Counted from the first letter of the stretch, positions 34,836 through 44,277 are shown. The stretch: DNA of 64,000 nt from Lutibacter sp. (GCF_030692605.1 NZ_JAUYUD010000105.1:1-64000); one strand, 5' to 3'. Translations and numbers: made by a program. Notes: generated by a model from the letters alone, not told the origin.

Positions 34836-34875
34836 CTTCATTCAATATTTGGTAACCAACCAAATAATAAACCAA

Positions 34876-36081
34876 CTAAAACTTATAATTTAAACCGGTA
34901 TAAACTCCTAAATAGTATGGCTGAAAACTTCCAGCATTTTTAGAAAAGGTATTTGTTTGAACTTTAAACATTGGTGAAATGTTTATGTATAAATTTTTAT
35001 GAATTAAATAATCTACATCAACTCCTATATTTCCACTAAAATTAACAGATCTTAAATTGTTTGAAGATCCTAAACTTTGAGAAAAACTATTTGTTTCTAT
35101 AATAACCTCATCATTATTAAGTAACAGGGTGCTAAAACCTCCAACTACATTTATGCCTAATTTACCATCATTAATACTGTATTTAACTTCAACAGGAATT
35201 TCAATGTATCCAAATACTTGGTTCATTCTTCCTACATTATCCAAGGTGCTCAACACTTCACCAAAAGCTTGTTTTGAAGCAATTTCATTTTTAGATTCTA
35301 ATGGAATAGCAGAAAGGTTAGAAAAACCAACAACACCATTACCTGAAACCACATAAATATTATTAGTGGTATATCCTAAACTAATTAAATTAACACCCGA
35401 TTGCAAACTAAATTTATCGCTAATTTGATATGCGAATTTTACTCCATATGAATAGGAGGTGTTTGAAGAAGTTGAATTATTTTTAAATTGCTCATCAACC
35501 CCAGATCCTCCACCAAAGGAATTAAAATAAATAGGTGCAAAAATAGTCGAAACTGTAAATTTATTTGAAGAAATTTGTTGATTTGAAATATGTTTTGCTT
35601 CCTTTTTAGCTGCAAAAAAAGTTTTTTTAGGAACAATTTCTTGCGTTTTAATAATTTTTTTATTACTCTTTAATTCAGCCTTAGATTCTGAAATAGGCTG
35701 ATCCTCTTTTCCAATTTGTTTCGCTATATTTTCAGTCTTTTTGTTTTTATCTAAGGTATTTATATCCTTTTTCGAATTTTCTTTTAAAGGAATCTTTTTA
35801 TTTTCAACATCCTTTGTTTCATTTTCTTTTGATTTTGAAACAATTGGTAATATTTTGGAAGTAAAAGTGCTGTTAGGTAATAAATAAATAGTACCAATAC
35901 CAAAAATCATAACAAAAACAGCAGCAATACTAGCAATTTTGAACCAAAAAGGTAATCCTCTTTTTACAACAGTAGGTTGTAATTGTTTTTCAATGGCATC
36001 CCAAGATTTATAAGGTGGCAAAACCTCATAATCTTTTAATCTTTCTTGAAAGATTCTATCTATGTTCTTAAAATTATTCAC
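34876..36081 (-). CDS. Membrane-anchored beta-barrel protein paired with ECF sigma factor (putative anti-sigma)
   Basis: 401 residues with an odd architecture. Residues 1-43 are soluble and contain the typical Bacteroidetes sigma-partner motif (FQERLKDYEVLPPYKSWDAIEKQL). One transmembrane helix follows at about 45-67 (KIASIAAVFVMIFGIGTIYLL). A Lys/Glu-rich disordered linker runs to about 165, and residues 175-401 look like an outer-membrane beta-barrel (alternating aromatic strands, ending YLGVYTGLNYKF). It starts 12 bp after the sigma factor. Most likely the N terminus binds sigma in the cytoplasm and the C terminus senses the periplasm or outer membrane; this is inference from the operon and topology. 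Confidence 0.82.
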   Translation of the reverse strand: MNNFKNIDRIFQERLKDYEVLPPYKSWDAIEKQLQPTVVKRGLPFWFKIASIAAVFVMIFGIGTIYLLPNSTFTSKILPIVSKSKENETKDVENKKIPLKENSKKDINTLDKNKKTENIAKQIGKEDQPISESKAELKSNKKIIKTQEIVPKKTFFAAKKEAKHISNQQISSNKFTVSTIFAPIYFNSFGGGSGVDEQFKNNSTSSNTSYSYGVKFAYQISDKFSLQSGVNLISLGYTTNNIYVVSGNGVVGFSNLSAIPLESKNEIASKQAFGEVLSTLDNVGRMNQVFGYIEIPVEVKYSINDGKLGINVVGGFSTLLLNNDEVIIETNSFSQSLGSSNNLRSVNFSGNIGVDVDYLIHKNLYINISPMFKVQTNTFSKNAGSFQPYYLGVYTGLNYKF

Positions 36082-36093
36082 CTTGTCTATTTC

Positions 36094-36633
36094 TTAAATC
36101 GACTGTTGTTTTTGTTGATATGCTTCAATTTTTTGCTTTAAAATTCCCCTAGCTCTTGCTAAATTAGATTTAGAAGTTCCTTCTGCGATTAAAAGCATAC
36201 TAGAAATTTCTTTGTGTGAATAACCATCTAAAACGTACATGTTAAAAACTAATCTGTACCTCTCTGGTAATTCATTAATTAGATTCAATAAAAAATCTAA
36301 AGAAATTTCAATATCATCGTCAACATCAACAATAACTTCGTCTGGTATATCCTCTGTTACAATATTTAAAACTCTCTTTTTTCTATACTTTAGCAAAATG
36401 GTGTTTACCATAACCCTTTTTAACCATCCCTCAAATGATCCCTTAAAATTAAACTGCCCAATTTTACTAAAAATGGTAATAAAACCATCTTGAAAATTAT
36501 CTTGAGCCTCTTGTTTATTTTTAGAATATTTAAGGCATATAGAAAATAACTTACCCGCAAAAAGCTGATAAATTTCTTCTTGTGCAACTCTGTCATTCTT
36601 TGCACATTTTTTTATGAGTTTATTTAAACCCAA
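36094..36633 (-). CDS. ECF-family RNA polymerase sigma factor
   Basis: 179 residues. Region 2 (about 22-88: FSICLKYSKNKQEAQDNFQDGF, then FKGSFEGWLKRVMVNT) and region 4 (about 115-170: LPERYRLVFNMYVLDGYSHKEISSMLLIAEGTSKSNLARAR) are both present; region 3 is absent as in ECF factors. The start is a TTG at 36631-36633, as no ATG lies nearby, and the frame upstream contains no better option. The downstream membrane protein is its probable regulator. The usual signals are envelope or nutrient stress; target genes unknown. Confidence 0.93.
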   Translation of the reverse strand: MGLNKLIKKCAKNDRVAQEEIYQLFAGKLFSICLKYSKNKQEAQDNFQDGFITIFSKIGQFNFKGSFEGWLKRVMVNTILLKYRKKRVLNIVTEDIPDEVIVDVDDDIEISLDFLLNLINELPERYRLVFNMYVLDGYSHKEISSMLLIAEGTSKSNLARARGILKQKIEAYQQKQQSI

Positions 36634-36675
36634 ATAGCTAGCTTTTAATTGTTAAATAGATACCATCAAAGACAA

Positions 36676-36703
36676 TTGGTTGCGTAAATTTACATTACTT
36701 TTG
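36676..36703 (+). promoter_or_regulatory. -33/-7 promoter (TTG-N17-TACTTTTG) of the LuxE-like gene
   Basis: TTG at 36676-36678 and TACTTTTG at 36696-36703 with the same 17-bp spacer as the VF530 promoter. The track start (TTG at 36680) falls inside it, so the ATG at 36722 is preferred. Confidence 0.68.
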
Positions 36704-36721
36704 TATTGTTTCCCAATTTTT

Positions 36722-37702
36722 ATGAATAGAAATCGCATTTTTAATATTAGCAATCCTATTGAATTTGAGAATACTGCACTCGAAATATTCCAATTTCAAG
36801 CTAAAAACAATACTATTTACGCCTCTTTTATAACTCATTTAAAGCAAAACCCGACTAAAATAGACGCCTTTCACAAAATTCCGTTTTTACCCATTCAGTT
36901 TTTTAAATCGCACCGAATAATTGCTTCAAAAGATACTGTTCAGGAAGTTTTTTTAAGTAGCGGAACTACAGGAATGAAGCAAAGTAAGCATTTTGTTACG
37001 GATGTTTCTTTATATAAAGAAAGTTTTCAAAAAGGTTTTCAGCATTTTTATGGAAATATTGAAGATTATACCATTTTAGCCTTGTTACCTTCCTATTTTG
37101 AACGTAATGGGTCGTCTTTAATCTATATGGTAAATGATTTGATTCATCAATCAAAAAAACCAACAAGTGGATTTTACCTCAATAATTTAGATGAATTATT
37201 TAAAAATTTAACCGAATTAGATAAAAAAGGCGAAAAAACCCTGTTAATTGGAGTTTCATTTGCTTTGTTAGATTTGGTTGAAAAATATAAATTCAACCTA
37301 AAAAACACTATTGTTATGGAAACTGGTGGAATGAAAGGGAGAAGAAAAGAACTCATTAGAGAGGAATTACACCAAATTTTATGCGAAGGTTTTGGAATTT
37401 CTAACATTCATTCAGAATATGGAATGACCGAATTATTGAGTCAGGCATATTCTAAAGGTAATGGACTATTTTCCTGTCCGCCCTGGATGAAAATTTTAAC
37501 ACGAGATACTGAAGATGCCCTTACAATTTTACCAAATGGAAAATCGGGCGGAATTAATGTTATTGATTTAGCAAACATAAATTCTTGCTCATTTATTGCT
37601 ACCCAAGATTTAGGAAAAACATACCAAGACGGGACTTTTGAAGTGTTAGGCAGGTTTGATAACTCAGATATTAGAGGATGTAATTTAATGTTGTTGAAGT
37701 GA
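36722..37702 (+). CDS. LuxE-like acyl-protein synthetase/acyltransferase
   Basis: 326 residues from the ATG at 36722 (MNRNRIFNI). Adenylate-forming fold related to LuxE and phenylacetate-CoA ligase: phosphate loop SSGTTGMKQ at about 88, ETGGMKGRR and EYGMTELLSQAY in the middle, and DLGKTYQDGTFEVLGRFDNSD near the C terminus. Family members activate carboxylic acids with ATP. No lux genes are near; in Bacteroidetes such genes are usually solitary. Substrate unknown. Confidence 0.85.
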   Translation: MNRNRIFNISNPIEFENTALEIFQFQAKNNTIYASFITHLKQNPTKIDAFHKIPFLPIQFFKSHRIIASKDTVQEVFLSSGTTGMKQSKHFVTDVSLYKESFQKGFQHFYGNIEDYTILALLPSYFERNGSSLIYMVNDLIHQSKKPTSGFYLNNLDELFKNLTELDKKGEKTLLIGVSFALLDLVEKYKFNLKNTIVMETGGMKGRRKELIREELHQILCEGFGISNIHSEYGMTELLSQAYSKGNGLFSCPPWMKILTRDTEDALTILPNGKSGGINVIDLANINSCSFIATQDLGKTYQDGTFEVLGRFDNSDIRGCNLMLLK

Positions 37703-37838
37703 GTTTTAAAATTGAAAGTTTGAAGATTGAAAAGTCAAATGTTTAAGGCTACAATTACCAAATCAAACATTATTACAAACCTTTCGACTGTCACTCAAGA
37801 CAGGCTAAAAGGAGGCAATATCCTACTCTTAACAAAGT

Positions 37839-39125
37839 TTAAATAACTTTCAATAAAAAGTAACTTTTTTTACCGCGTTGCAATAACACAAATTTATCAG
37901 CTATTAAATCGGAAATGGTAATCACAAAATCTTCGGTTGCTTTTTCTTTATTAACTGAAATAGAATTTTCACTTAAAGCTCTTCGAACTTCTCCATTCGA
38001 TTTTAAGAAACCTGATTCAGAAAATGCAGACACAATTCCTAATCCGTTTTCAATAGCCGAACGCTCAATTTCCGCTTGAGGTACTCCATCAAAAACATCT
38101 AAAAAAGTTTGTTCATTCAAGCTTTTTAAATCTTCAGCCGTTGAATTTCCAAATAAAATACTGGAAGCTTTTATAGCATTATCATAGGCTTCAATTCCAT
38201 GGGTCATAATAGTCACTTCTTCACCAATTTTCTTTTGAAGTAACCGTAAATGTGGTGCTTGTTTGTGTTCAGCAATTAACACTTCAATAGTATCTTTATC
38301 TAAAAAAGTAAAAATTTTAATATAACTTTCAGCATCTTCATCTGATGAATTTAACCAATATTGATAATATTTATAAGGCGATGTTCTGTTGGAATCTAAC
38401 CATATGTTTCCTCCGGCAGATTTACCAAATTTAGATCCATCTGCCTTGGTAATTAATTTGCAGGTTATGGCATATGCTTTCCCTTGTACTTTTCTTCTAA
38501 CCAGTTCAGTTCCAGTAGTAATATTTCCCCATTGGTCTGAACCTCCCATTTGCAATACGCAATTTTTTTCTTTGTATAAATGTAAAAAATCGTATCCTTG
38601 AAATAATTGATACGTAAATTCAGTAAAACTCATTCCGTTTTGTGAATCGGAATCCAATCGGTTTTTAACCGAATCTTTTGCCATCATATAGTTAACAGTA
38701 ATGTGTTTTCCTATATCACGCACAAAATCGATTAATGAAATATCTTTCATCCAATCGTAATTATTAACTAATTGAGCCGCATTCTCAGAAGTACTGTCAA
38801 AATTTAAAAAACGAGCCAACTGTTCTTTTACACCAGCTACATTTTTGTTCAATGTTTCTTCATCCAATAAATTTCGTTCATCCGATTTTCCAGATGGATC
38901 ACCGACCATTCCAGTGGCTCCACCAACCAATGCAATTGGATTATGACCAGCTTTTTGAAAATGCATCAATAAAATAATAGGAACTAAACTTCCAATATGA
39001 AGAGAATCGGCGGTTGGATCAAATCCAATATAGCCTGTAGTTTTATGTTTTAATAAATATTCTTCAGTTTCAGGCATAATGTCATGTAACATTCCTCTCC
39101 AACGTAATTCTTCAACAAAATTCAT
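37839..39125 (-). CDS. tyrS: Tyrosyl-tRNA synthetase
   Basis: 428 residues, class I synthetase charging tRNA-Tyr. HIGH-like signature [10 protein letters not shown], tyrosine pocket and ATP residues in [16 protein letters not shown]-like KFGKSAGG, and a C-terminal S4 RNA-binding domain (about 355-428: [14 protein letters not shown]). Length and blocks fit the bacterial TyrRS. The promoter TATCTTTG on the minus strand lies 22 bases upstream. Confidence 0.96.
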   Translation of the reverse strand: MNFVEELRWRGMLHDIMPETEEYLLKHKTTGYIGFDPTADSLHIGSLVPIILLMHFQKAGHNPIALVGGATGMVGDPSGKSDERNLLDEETLNKNVAGVKEQLARFLNFDSTSENAAQLVNNYDWMKDISLIDFVRDIGKHITVNYMMAKDSVKNRLDSDSQNGMSFTEFTYQLFQGYDFLHLYKEKNCVLQMGGSDQWGNITTGTELVRRKVQGKAYAITCKLITKADGSKFGKSAGGNIWLDSNRTSPYKYYQYWLNSSDEDAESYIKIFTFLDKDTIEVLIAEHKQAPHLRLLQKKIGEEVTIMTHGIEAYDNAIKASSILFGNSTAEDLKSLNEQTFLDVFDGVPQAEIERSAIENGLGIVSAFSESGFLKSNGEVRRALSENSISVNKEKATEDFVITISDLIADKFVLLQRGKKSYFLLKVI

Positions 39126-39146
39126 TTTATGTTTTTAAAATTTTAG

Positions 39147-39154
39147 CAAAGATA
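39147..39154 (-). promoter_or_regulatory. -7 promoter box (TATCTTTG) of tyrS
   Basis: Exact TAnnTTTG match on the minus strand, 21 bases upstream of the ATG at 39125. Confidence 0.6.
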
Positions 39155-39234
39155 AAATTTTAGCTTAAAGGAAGCCATTTTAACTTTTAGTTTTTAAAGG
39201 TTAAAATGTAGAAACATTTTTTTACTTTCGTTTT

Positions 39235-40245
39235 ATGATATTAGTTACCGGCGGAACAGGTTTAGTTGGCTCTCATTTATTGTATCACCTTTCTTTGAAA
39301 AATGATACAATAAAAGCGTTACACAGAAAAAATAGCAATTTAATTGCTGTAAAAAAGGTATTTAAATACTATACCAATAATTATGAAGCCCTTTTTTCAA
39401 AAATAAAATGGGTTGAAGCTGACATTACCGATGTTTGTGCTCTTGAAGATGCTTTCGATAATATTACTGAGGTGTATCATTCGGCCGCATTGGTTTCTTT
39501 TAATCCAAAAGATTACAAGAAAATGCGAAAAATTAACATAGAAGGAACTTCCAATATTGTAAATTTTTGCATTGAAAAAAAAGTAAAAAAACTATGTTAT
39601 GTAAGCTCCATTGCCACTATTGAAAAAGCTGTAAATAAAACGATGATAGACGAAGAATGTGAATGGAGTTCGGAGAAAAATAATTATGGGTACGCTATTA
39701 CCAAATACGGAGCTGAAATGGAAGTTTGGCGTGCATCTCAAGAAGGTGTACCTGTTGTTATTGTAAATCCAGGTGTTATTTTTGGCGTAGGTTTTTGGAA
39801 TACAGGTTCTGGTGCCATTTTTAGCAAAATTCACAACGGACTTCCTTTTTATTCTGAAGGTGTTACGGGGTTTGTAGCTGTAAAAGATGTGGTAAATTGT
39901 ATGATTTTATTAATGAATTCTAAAATTATTAACCAACGATTTTTATTGGTTGCTGAAAACAAATCCTTTAAAGAAGTTTTTTCAGAAATTGCTCGTTGTT
40001 TTGGGAAAAAAGAACCTTCCATTAAAGTTACCCCTTTTATAGGTGAAATTGGTTGGCGATTGGGTTGGTTAAAATCTTTGATAACTGGAAAACCACCTGT
40101 TTTAACTAAACAAACAGCACATTCTATTAATAACAAACATTATTATAGTGCTCAAAAAATTAGTACGGCACTTAACTTTAAATTTGAGCCAGTTTCAGAA
40201 ACATTGAAACAAATATGTGATACTTATAAAAATGAAAATAGTTAA
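39235..40245 (+). CDS. NAD-dependent epimerase/dehydratase-family protein (extended SDR)
   Basis: 336 residues. N-terminal dinucleotide loop GGTGLVGSHLL, an Asp-bearing ADIT motif after strand 3, HSAALVSF, and the YxxxK catalytic pair in YAITKYGAE. The C-terminal part is like dihydroflavonol-4-reductase relatives found in Bacteroidetes. It is convergent with the DUF4296 gene, 11 bp apart. A TACTTTCG box (one mismatch) ends four bases before the ATG. Substrate unknown. Confidence 0.88.
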   Translation: MILVTGGTGLVGSHLLYHLSLKNDTIKALHRKNSNLIAVKKVFKYYTNNYEALFSKIKWVEADITDVCALEDAFDNITEVYHSAALVSFNPKDYKKMRKINIEGTSNIVNFCIEKKVKKLCYVSSIATIEKAVNKTMIDEECEWSSEKNNYGYAITKYGAEMEVWRASQEGVPVVIVNPGVIFGVGFWNTGSGAIFSKIHNGLPFYSEGVTGFVAVKDVVNCMILLMNSKIINQRFLLVAENKSFKEVFSEIARCFGKKEPSIKVTPFIGEIGWRLGWLKSLITGKPPVLTKQTAHSINNKHYYSAQKISTALNFKFEPVSETLKQICDTYKNENS

Positions 40246-40256
40246 GTGAAGAAATC

Positions 40257-40667
40257 TTATTCCATTTCTACATCCTCACCCCTTAAAATCCTTGGCTTAG
40301 AACCTCTATTTATTGAATCTGAAATTTTTCTTTCAAGATCATATTGCTCTTTTAACGCAGTTAATCTAGCTTCAACTCGTGCTAAAATCTCATCATAATC
40401 ATCAATTCTAGAGGTGTAGTAATAATTGCTTTCTTTAAATTGAGTACTATCAATATTGTATTTAGCAAATACTAACGGATAGTAATTTACAGCTCTTTGT
40501 AAATGTATATTTTTTATGTTTTCACCTGCATTTGCAATGTGCATATCCGTTAATAAATCAACCATTTTATTCTTTGATATAAGGTTGTCTGGTTTTTTAA
40601 TAATAGTATTACTAGTGCAAGAAACTAGCATTAAAACACCTAATAATATGCAAAAATATTTAATCAT
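40257..40667 (-). CDS. DUF4296 lipoprotein
   Basis: 136 residues. Signal peptide with lipobox LVSC predicts a lipid-anchored protein; the DUF4296 core (about 30-115) begins KMVDLLTDMHIANAG and contains a Tyr-rich YYPLVFAKYNID block. Function unknown. Its ATG overlaps the end of pyrC by 8 bp, so translation is coupled. The GT2-pyrC-DUF4296 order is, from memory, common in Flavobacteriaceae. Confidence 0.82.
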   Translation of the reverse strand: MIKYFCILLGVLMLVSCTSNTIIKKPDNLISKNKMVDLLTDMHIANAGENIKNIHLQRAVNYYPLVFAKYNIDSTQFKESNYYYTSRIDDYDEILARVEARLTALKEQYDLERKISDSINRGSKPRILRGEDVEME

Positions 40668-42009
40668 TATTTCTGTTAAATAACAAACGTTTCCCTTTTA
40701 TAGTATCATTAAATTTACCTTTATTATAAATTAAATGACCATTTACAAAGGTATGGGTTATTTTTGAGTAAAAAGTAGTGCCTTCAAAAGGAGACCAGCC
40801 ACATTTATATAAAATATTTTCTTTAGTAACTGTCCAAGGCGATGCAATATCAACCAAAACCAAATCGGCATAATATCCTTTTTTAACAAAACCCCTTTTT
40901 TCTATTCTGAAAAGTTTAGCAGGATTATGGCACATTTTTTCAATTATTTTTTCAACTGAAATTTTGCCTTGTTGTTGTGCTTTTAACATAGCAGGTAGCG
41001 CATGCTGTACTAATGGGCCTCCGCTTGGTGCTTTCGTGTATACTTGCTCTTTTTCTTCTTTAGTATGTGGAGCATGGTCTGTTGCAATTACATCAATTCG
41101 ATCATCCAATAGCGCTTTCCATAATCCTTTTTGATCAAATACCGTTTTAATTGCTGGATTCCATTTAATTAAAGAGCCTTTTGTTTTATAATCTTCTTCA
41201 TTAAACAATAAATGATGCACACAAACCTCCGCCGTAATCATTTTCTTTTCAATTGGAAGTTTATTTGAAAATAGAGTAGTTTCTTTATCAGTTGACAAAT
41301 GAAAAACATGCAGTCTTGCTCCTGTTTTTTTTGCTAATTTAATTACCTTTGACGATGAAATATAACAGGCCTCAGCACTTCGTATTTTTGGATGACAATC
41401 CATTGGAATATCATCTCCATACTCTTTTTTATACTTTTCTAAATTATTTTTAATCGTTTCCTCATCTTCACAATGAACGGCAATCAACATTTTTGTTGAA
41501 GAAAATATTTTTTCCAAAACAGCTTCATTGTCCACCAACATATTTCCAGTTGAACTTCCTAGAAACAATTTGATACCTGCAACATTGGCTGGATTCGTTT
41601 TTAATAATTCTTCCAAATTATCATTGGTTCCACCAAACATAAACGAATAATTAGCATACGATGTTTTTGATGCTATTTCAAATTTATCTTCTAATAAGTC
41701 CTGGGTGGTAGCATTTGGATTGGTGTTAGGCATTTCGATAAAAGACGTAATTCCACCAGCAACAGCAGCTCTGCTTTCAGTTTCTATGGTAGCTTTATGT
41801 GTTAATCCAGGTTCTCTAAAATGAACTTGATCATCAATTATTCCAGGAATTAAGTATTTTCCCTCAGCATCAATAATGGTAGTATCTGCCGATTTTGAAC
41901 TTATTGACGAATCTATATCAATAATATATTCTCCTTCAATTAAAACGTCGCCCTCAAAAATTATTCCTTCGTTTACAATTTGGGCGTTTTTTATAAGTGT
42001 TAAACTCAT
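40660..42009 (-). CDS. pyrC: Dihydroorotase
   Basis: 449 residues, class I-type dihydroorotase that cyclises carbamoyl aspartate in pyrimidine synthesis. Blocks: DDQVHFREPGLTHKAT, SFIEMPNTNP, LHVFHLSTDKETTLF (His ligands), and ATDHAPHTKEEK (catalytic Asp). At the first metal motif the usual HxH reads QVH, so one His ligand is replaced by Gln. I recall the same in other Bacteroidetes enzymes, so it is probably a lineage feature, not decay. It lies between the GT2 gene (28 bp gap) and DUF4296 (overlap). Confidence 0.9.
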   Translation of the reverse strand: MSLTLIKNAQIVNEGIIFEGDVLIEGEYIIDIDSSISSKSADTTIIDAEGKYLIPGIIDDQVHFREPGLTHKATIETESRAAVAGGITSFIEMPNTNPNATTQDLLEDKFEIASKTSYANYSFMFGGTNDNLEELLKTNPANVAGIKLFLGSSTGNMLVDNEAVLEKIFSSTKMLIAVHCEDEETIKNNLEKYKKEYGDDIPMDCHPKIRSAEACYISSSKVIKLAKKTGARLHVFHLSTDKETTLFSNKLPIEKKMITAEVCVHHLLFNEEDYKTKGSLIKWNPAIKTVFDQKGLWKALLDDRIDVIATDHAPHTKEEKEQVYTKAPSGGPLVQHALPAMLKAQQQGKISVEKIIEKMCHNPAKLFRIEKRGFVKKGYYADLVLVDIASPWTVTKENILYKCGWSPFEGTTFYSKITHTFVNGHLIYNKGKFNDTIKGKRLLFNRNND

Positions 42010-42037
42010 AGCTATTTAAACTTTTTTCCTTTTTTCT

Positions 42038-42757
42038 TTATTTGGGTAAACCCAAAACTCTCATTTTTATAACGCCAAAAACCGCTTCTGAAATTATAGA
42101 AGCACTCATTTTTGAAGTTCCCCTTTTTCGGTCTGTAAAAATAACCGATACTTCTTTATGTTTAAAATTTAGTTTCCATGATTTAAATTTCATTTCAATT
42201 TGAAATGCATATCCCACAAATTTAATTTTATCTAATGAAATGCATTCCAAAACTTTACGATGATAGCAAACAAAACCAGCGGTTGTGTCAAAGATAGGTA
42301 TTTGGGTAATAATTCTAACATATTTTGAAGCAAAATAGGATAAAAACAATCGTTTAAAATCCCAATTAACTACATTAATTTTATTATTTAAATACCTCGA
42401 CCCAATTGAAAAATCGGCTCCTTCAATAGAGCATGCATTATACAAATGAATTAAATCACTTGGGTCGTGTGAAAAATCGGCATCCATTTCAATTATATAT
42501 TCATAATTTCTCCCCAAAGCCCATTTAAAACCATGTATGTAAGCGGTACCTAATCCATTTTTTTCTTTTCTAACTTCAATAAATAAATTTGAAAATTCAT
42601 TTTGTAACTTTTTCACAATGGCTGCGGTTCCATCAGGAGAATTATCATCAACAACTAAAACATCAAAGGTCTTTTCTTGAGAAAATACAGCCCTTACAAT
42701 AGCTTCAATATTTTCTATTTCATTATAAGTTGGTATTATTACCAGTGTGTTTGACAT
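42038..42757 (-). CDS. Polyprenol-phosphate mannosyltransferase-like GT2 enzyme
   Basis: 239 residues, single GT-A domain. PTYNEIENI and VDDNSPDGTA are the nucleotide-sugar binding blocks, EMDADFSHDP is the DxD metal site, and the C-terminal TDRKRGTSKMS is characteristic of dolichol/polyprenol-phosphate mannose synthases. No C-terminal membrane helix is visible. It transfers a hexose from the nucleotide sugar to a lipid phosphate at the inner membrane. It is first in the operon with pyrC and DUF4296, driven by the TATCTTTG box at 42775-42782. Confidence 0.92.
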   Translation of the reverse strand: MSNTLVIIPTYNEIENIEAIVRAVFSQEKTFDVLVVDDNSPDGTAAIVKKLQNEFSNLFIEVRKEKNGLGTAYIHGFKWALGRNYEYIIEMDADFSHDPSDLIHLYNACSIEGADFSIGSRYLNNKINVVNWDFKRLFLSYFASKYVRIITQIPIFDTTAGFVCYHRKVLECISLDKIKFVGYAFQIEMKFKSWKLNFKHKEVSVIFTDRKRGTSKMSASIISEAVFGVIKMRVLGLPK

Positions 42758-42774
42758 ACCTTAAAATTAGGGCG

Positions 42775-42782
42775 CAAAGATA
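42775..42782 (-). promoter_or_regulatory. -7 promoter box (TATCTTTG) of the GT2-pyrC-DUF4296 operon
   Basis: Exact TAnnTTTG match on the minus strand, 17 bases upstream of the ATG at 42757. Confidence 0.62.
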
Positions 42783-42826
42783 CAATAATTTATTCCTAAA
42801 TTTACATTTTTAAAAGCTCCTGATAT

Positions 42827-43489
42827 ATGTTTGAAGCAAGTGAAATTACAACTATTAACAAAGACTGGATTACAGCTCTTTTTATAATTGTTATGCTTTT
42901 ATTAGCTTTTTTAAAATCGTTTTTTAATGAACGATTAAAACACACCTTTGTATTATTCTTTTCTAAAAAATACCTACATATTTACTATAACAAAGAGAAA
43001 AACATAACTTTTAATTTGTTTCAAATTCCGGCTTTTCTAATATTGGTTATTTCACTTTCTCTAGTAGTGTATTTGTCCAATTTCTATTTTTTAAAGTATG
43101 ATTATTTATTAAGCCCAAAAGGGTATTTCATAATATTTTCTGGTTTTACTTTGTACTTTATTTTTAAATTTTTAATCAATTTAATTATTGCGTTGTTATT
43201 TAATTTTAATTATGAAAAAAATAAATTGGCTTTTGATAAAATGAGTTATTTTAATAATGTTATTTTATGGATTCTACCAACCCTAATTTTGAGCGTTTAT
43301 TTTAAAAACTTTGAAGTTATTTTTCTTAACATAACTCTCATTATTTTAGCATTTACGCTTGCGCTTAGATATGCCCTATTTATAGCAAATAATAAAAATT
43401 TTATTTTAAGTCACTTGTTTTATTTTATTTTATACCTTTGCGCACTGGAAATAGCTCCATTAGTGATTATTTTTAAACTAACAATTTAA
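42827..43489 (+). CDS. DUF4271 integral membrane protein
   Basis: 220 residues with about six hydrophobic helices, no catalytic motifs visible. It fits DUF4271, a Bacteroidetes membrane family commonly located next to a HemD-like gene, as here (16 bp to the HemD start). A TAAATTTA box (one mismatch) lies upstream. Function unknown; the steady pairing suggests a link to the neighbouring gene rather than to haem itself. Confidence 0.82.
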   Translation: MFEASEITTINKDWITALFIIVMLLLAFLKSFFNERLKHTFVLFFSKKYLHIYYNKEKNITFNLFQIPAFLILVISLSLVVYLSNFYFLKYDYLLSPKGYFIIFSGFTLYFIFKFLINLIIALLFNFNYEKNKLAFDKMSYFNNVILWILPTLILSVYFKNFEVIFLNITLIILAFTLALRYALFIANNKNFILSHLFYFILYLCALEIAPLVIIFKLTI

Positions 43490-43505
43490 AGTACAATTGA
43501 AGTTT

Positions 43506-44252
43506 ATGAAAGTGAAAACAATCTTGGTTTCTCAGCCCGTACCTACAGCCGAAAACTCCCCGTATTTAGAATTATCAGAAAAACAAAAAATTAAAATTGA
43601 TTTTAGACCTTTTATACACGTTGAGGGTGTCTTAGCTAAAGATATTAGAGCTCAAAAAATTGATTTAAAAAATTTTACTGCAATTATTTTAAATAGCAGA
43701 AATGCCGTTGATCACTTTTTTAGAATTGCAGAAGAAATGAGATATGTTGTACCGGATTCTTTGAAATATTTTTGCGAATCTGAAGCTGTTGCTTTTTACT
43801 TACAGAAATACGTTGTTTACCGTAAAAGAAAAATATATGTTGGTGAACGCACTTTTGATGATTTAGTTAAAATTATTAAAAAACATAAGGATGAAACCTT
43901 TTTACTCCCTTCTTCCGATAAACTAAAAGAAACGGTTCCTGAAATTTTAAATGAAATTGGTATCAATTGGGTGAGAGGCATTTTCTACAAAACTGTTGTT
44001 AGTGATTTATCTGATTTAGGAAATGTGTTTTACGATATTTTAGTTTTCTTTAGTCCATCGGGAATTGATTCTTTATTTAAGAACTTTCCTGACTTTAAAC
44101 AAAACGATACTAGAATTGCTGTTTTTGGCAATTCTACCATTAAAGCTGCTACCGAGGCTGGATTAAAGTGTAATATTCAAGCACCTACACCTGAAACTCC
44201 TTCCATGACAATGGCTTTAGAAAAGTACATTCTTGAAGTAAATAAAAAATAA
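43506..44252 (+). CDS. Uroporphyrinogen-III synthase (HemD-like)
   Basis: 248 residues from the ATG at 43506 (MKVKTILVSQPVP); the track TTG start three codons upstream is not needed. Two Rossmann-like halves with the loose HemD pattern: ILNSRNAVDHFF in the first, DILVFFSPSGIDSLF in the second and GNSTIKAATEAGL near the C terminus. The family closes hydroxymethylbilane into uroporphyrinogen III, but sequences diverge strongly and no other haem gene is in the window, so enzymatic activity is likely but not certain. Confidence 0.8.
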   Translation: MKVKTILVSQPVPTAENSPYLELSEKQKIKIDFRPFIHVEGVLAKDIRAQKIDLKNFTAIILNSRNAVDHFFRIAEEMRYVVPDSLKYFCESEAVAFYLQKYVVYRKRKIYVGERTFDDLVKIIKKHKDETFLLPSSDKLKETVPEILNEIGINWVRGIFYKTVVSDLSDLGNVFYDILVFFSPSGIDSLFKNFPDFKQNDTRIAVFGNSTIKAATEAGLKCNIQAPTPETPSMTMALEKYILEVNKK

Positions 44253-44277
44253 AAAAAAACCGAGCTCGGTTTTTTTA
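44250..44277. terminator. Bidirectional terminator at the hemD/radA convergence
   Basis: The perfect palindrome ACCGAGCTCGGT is flanked by an A-run and a T-run, so both strands form a stem followed by Ts. The two genes end on opposite sides; the radA stop codon (44275-44277) lies at its edge. Confidence 0.88.
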
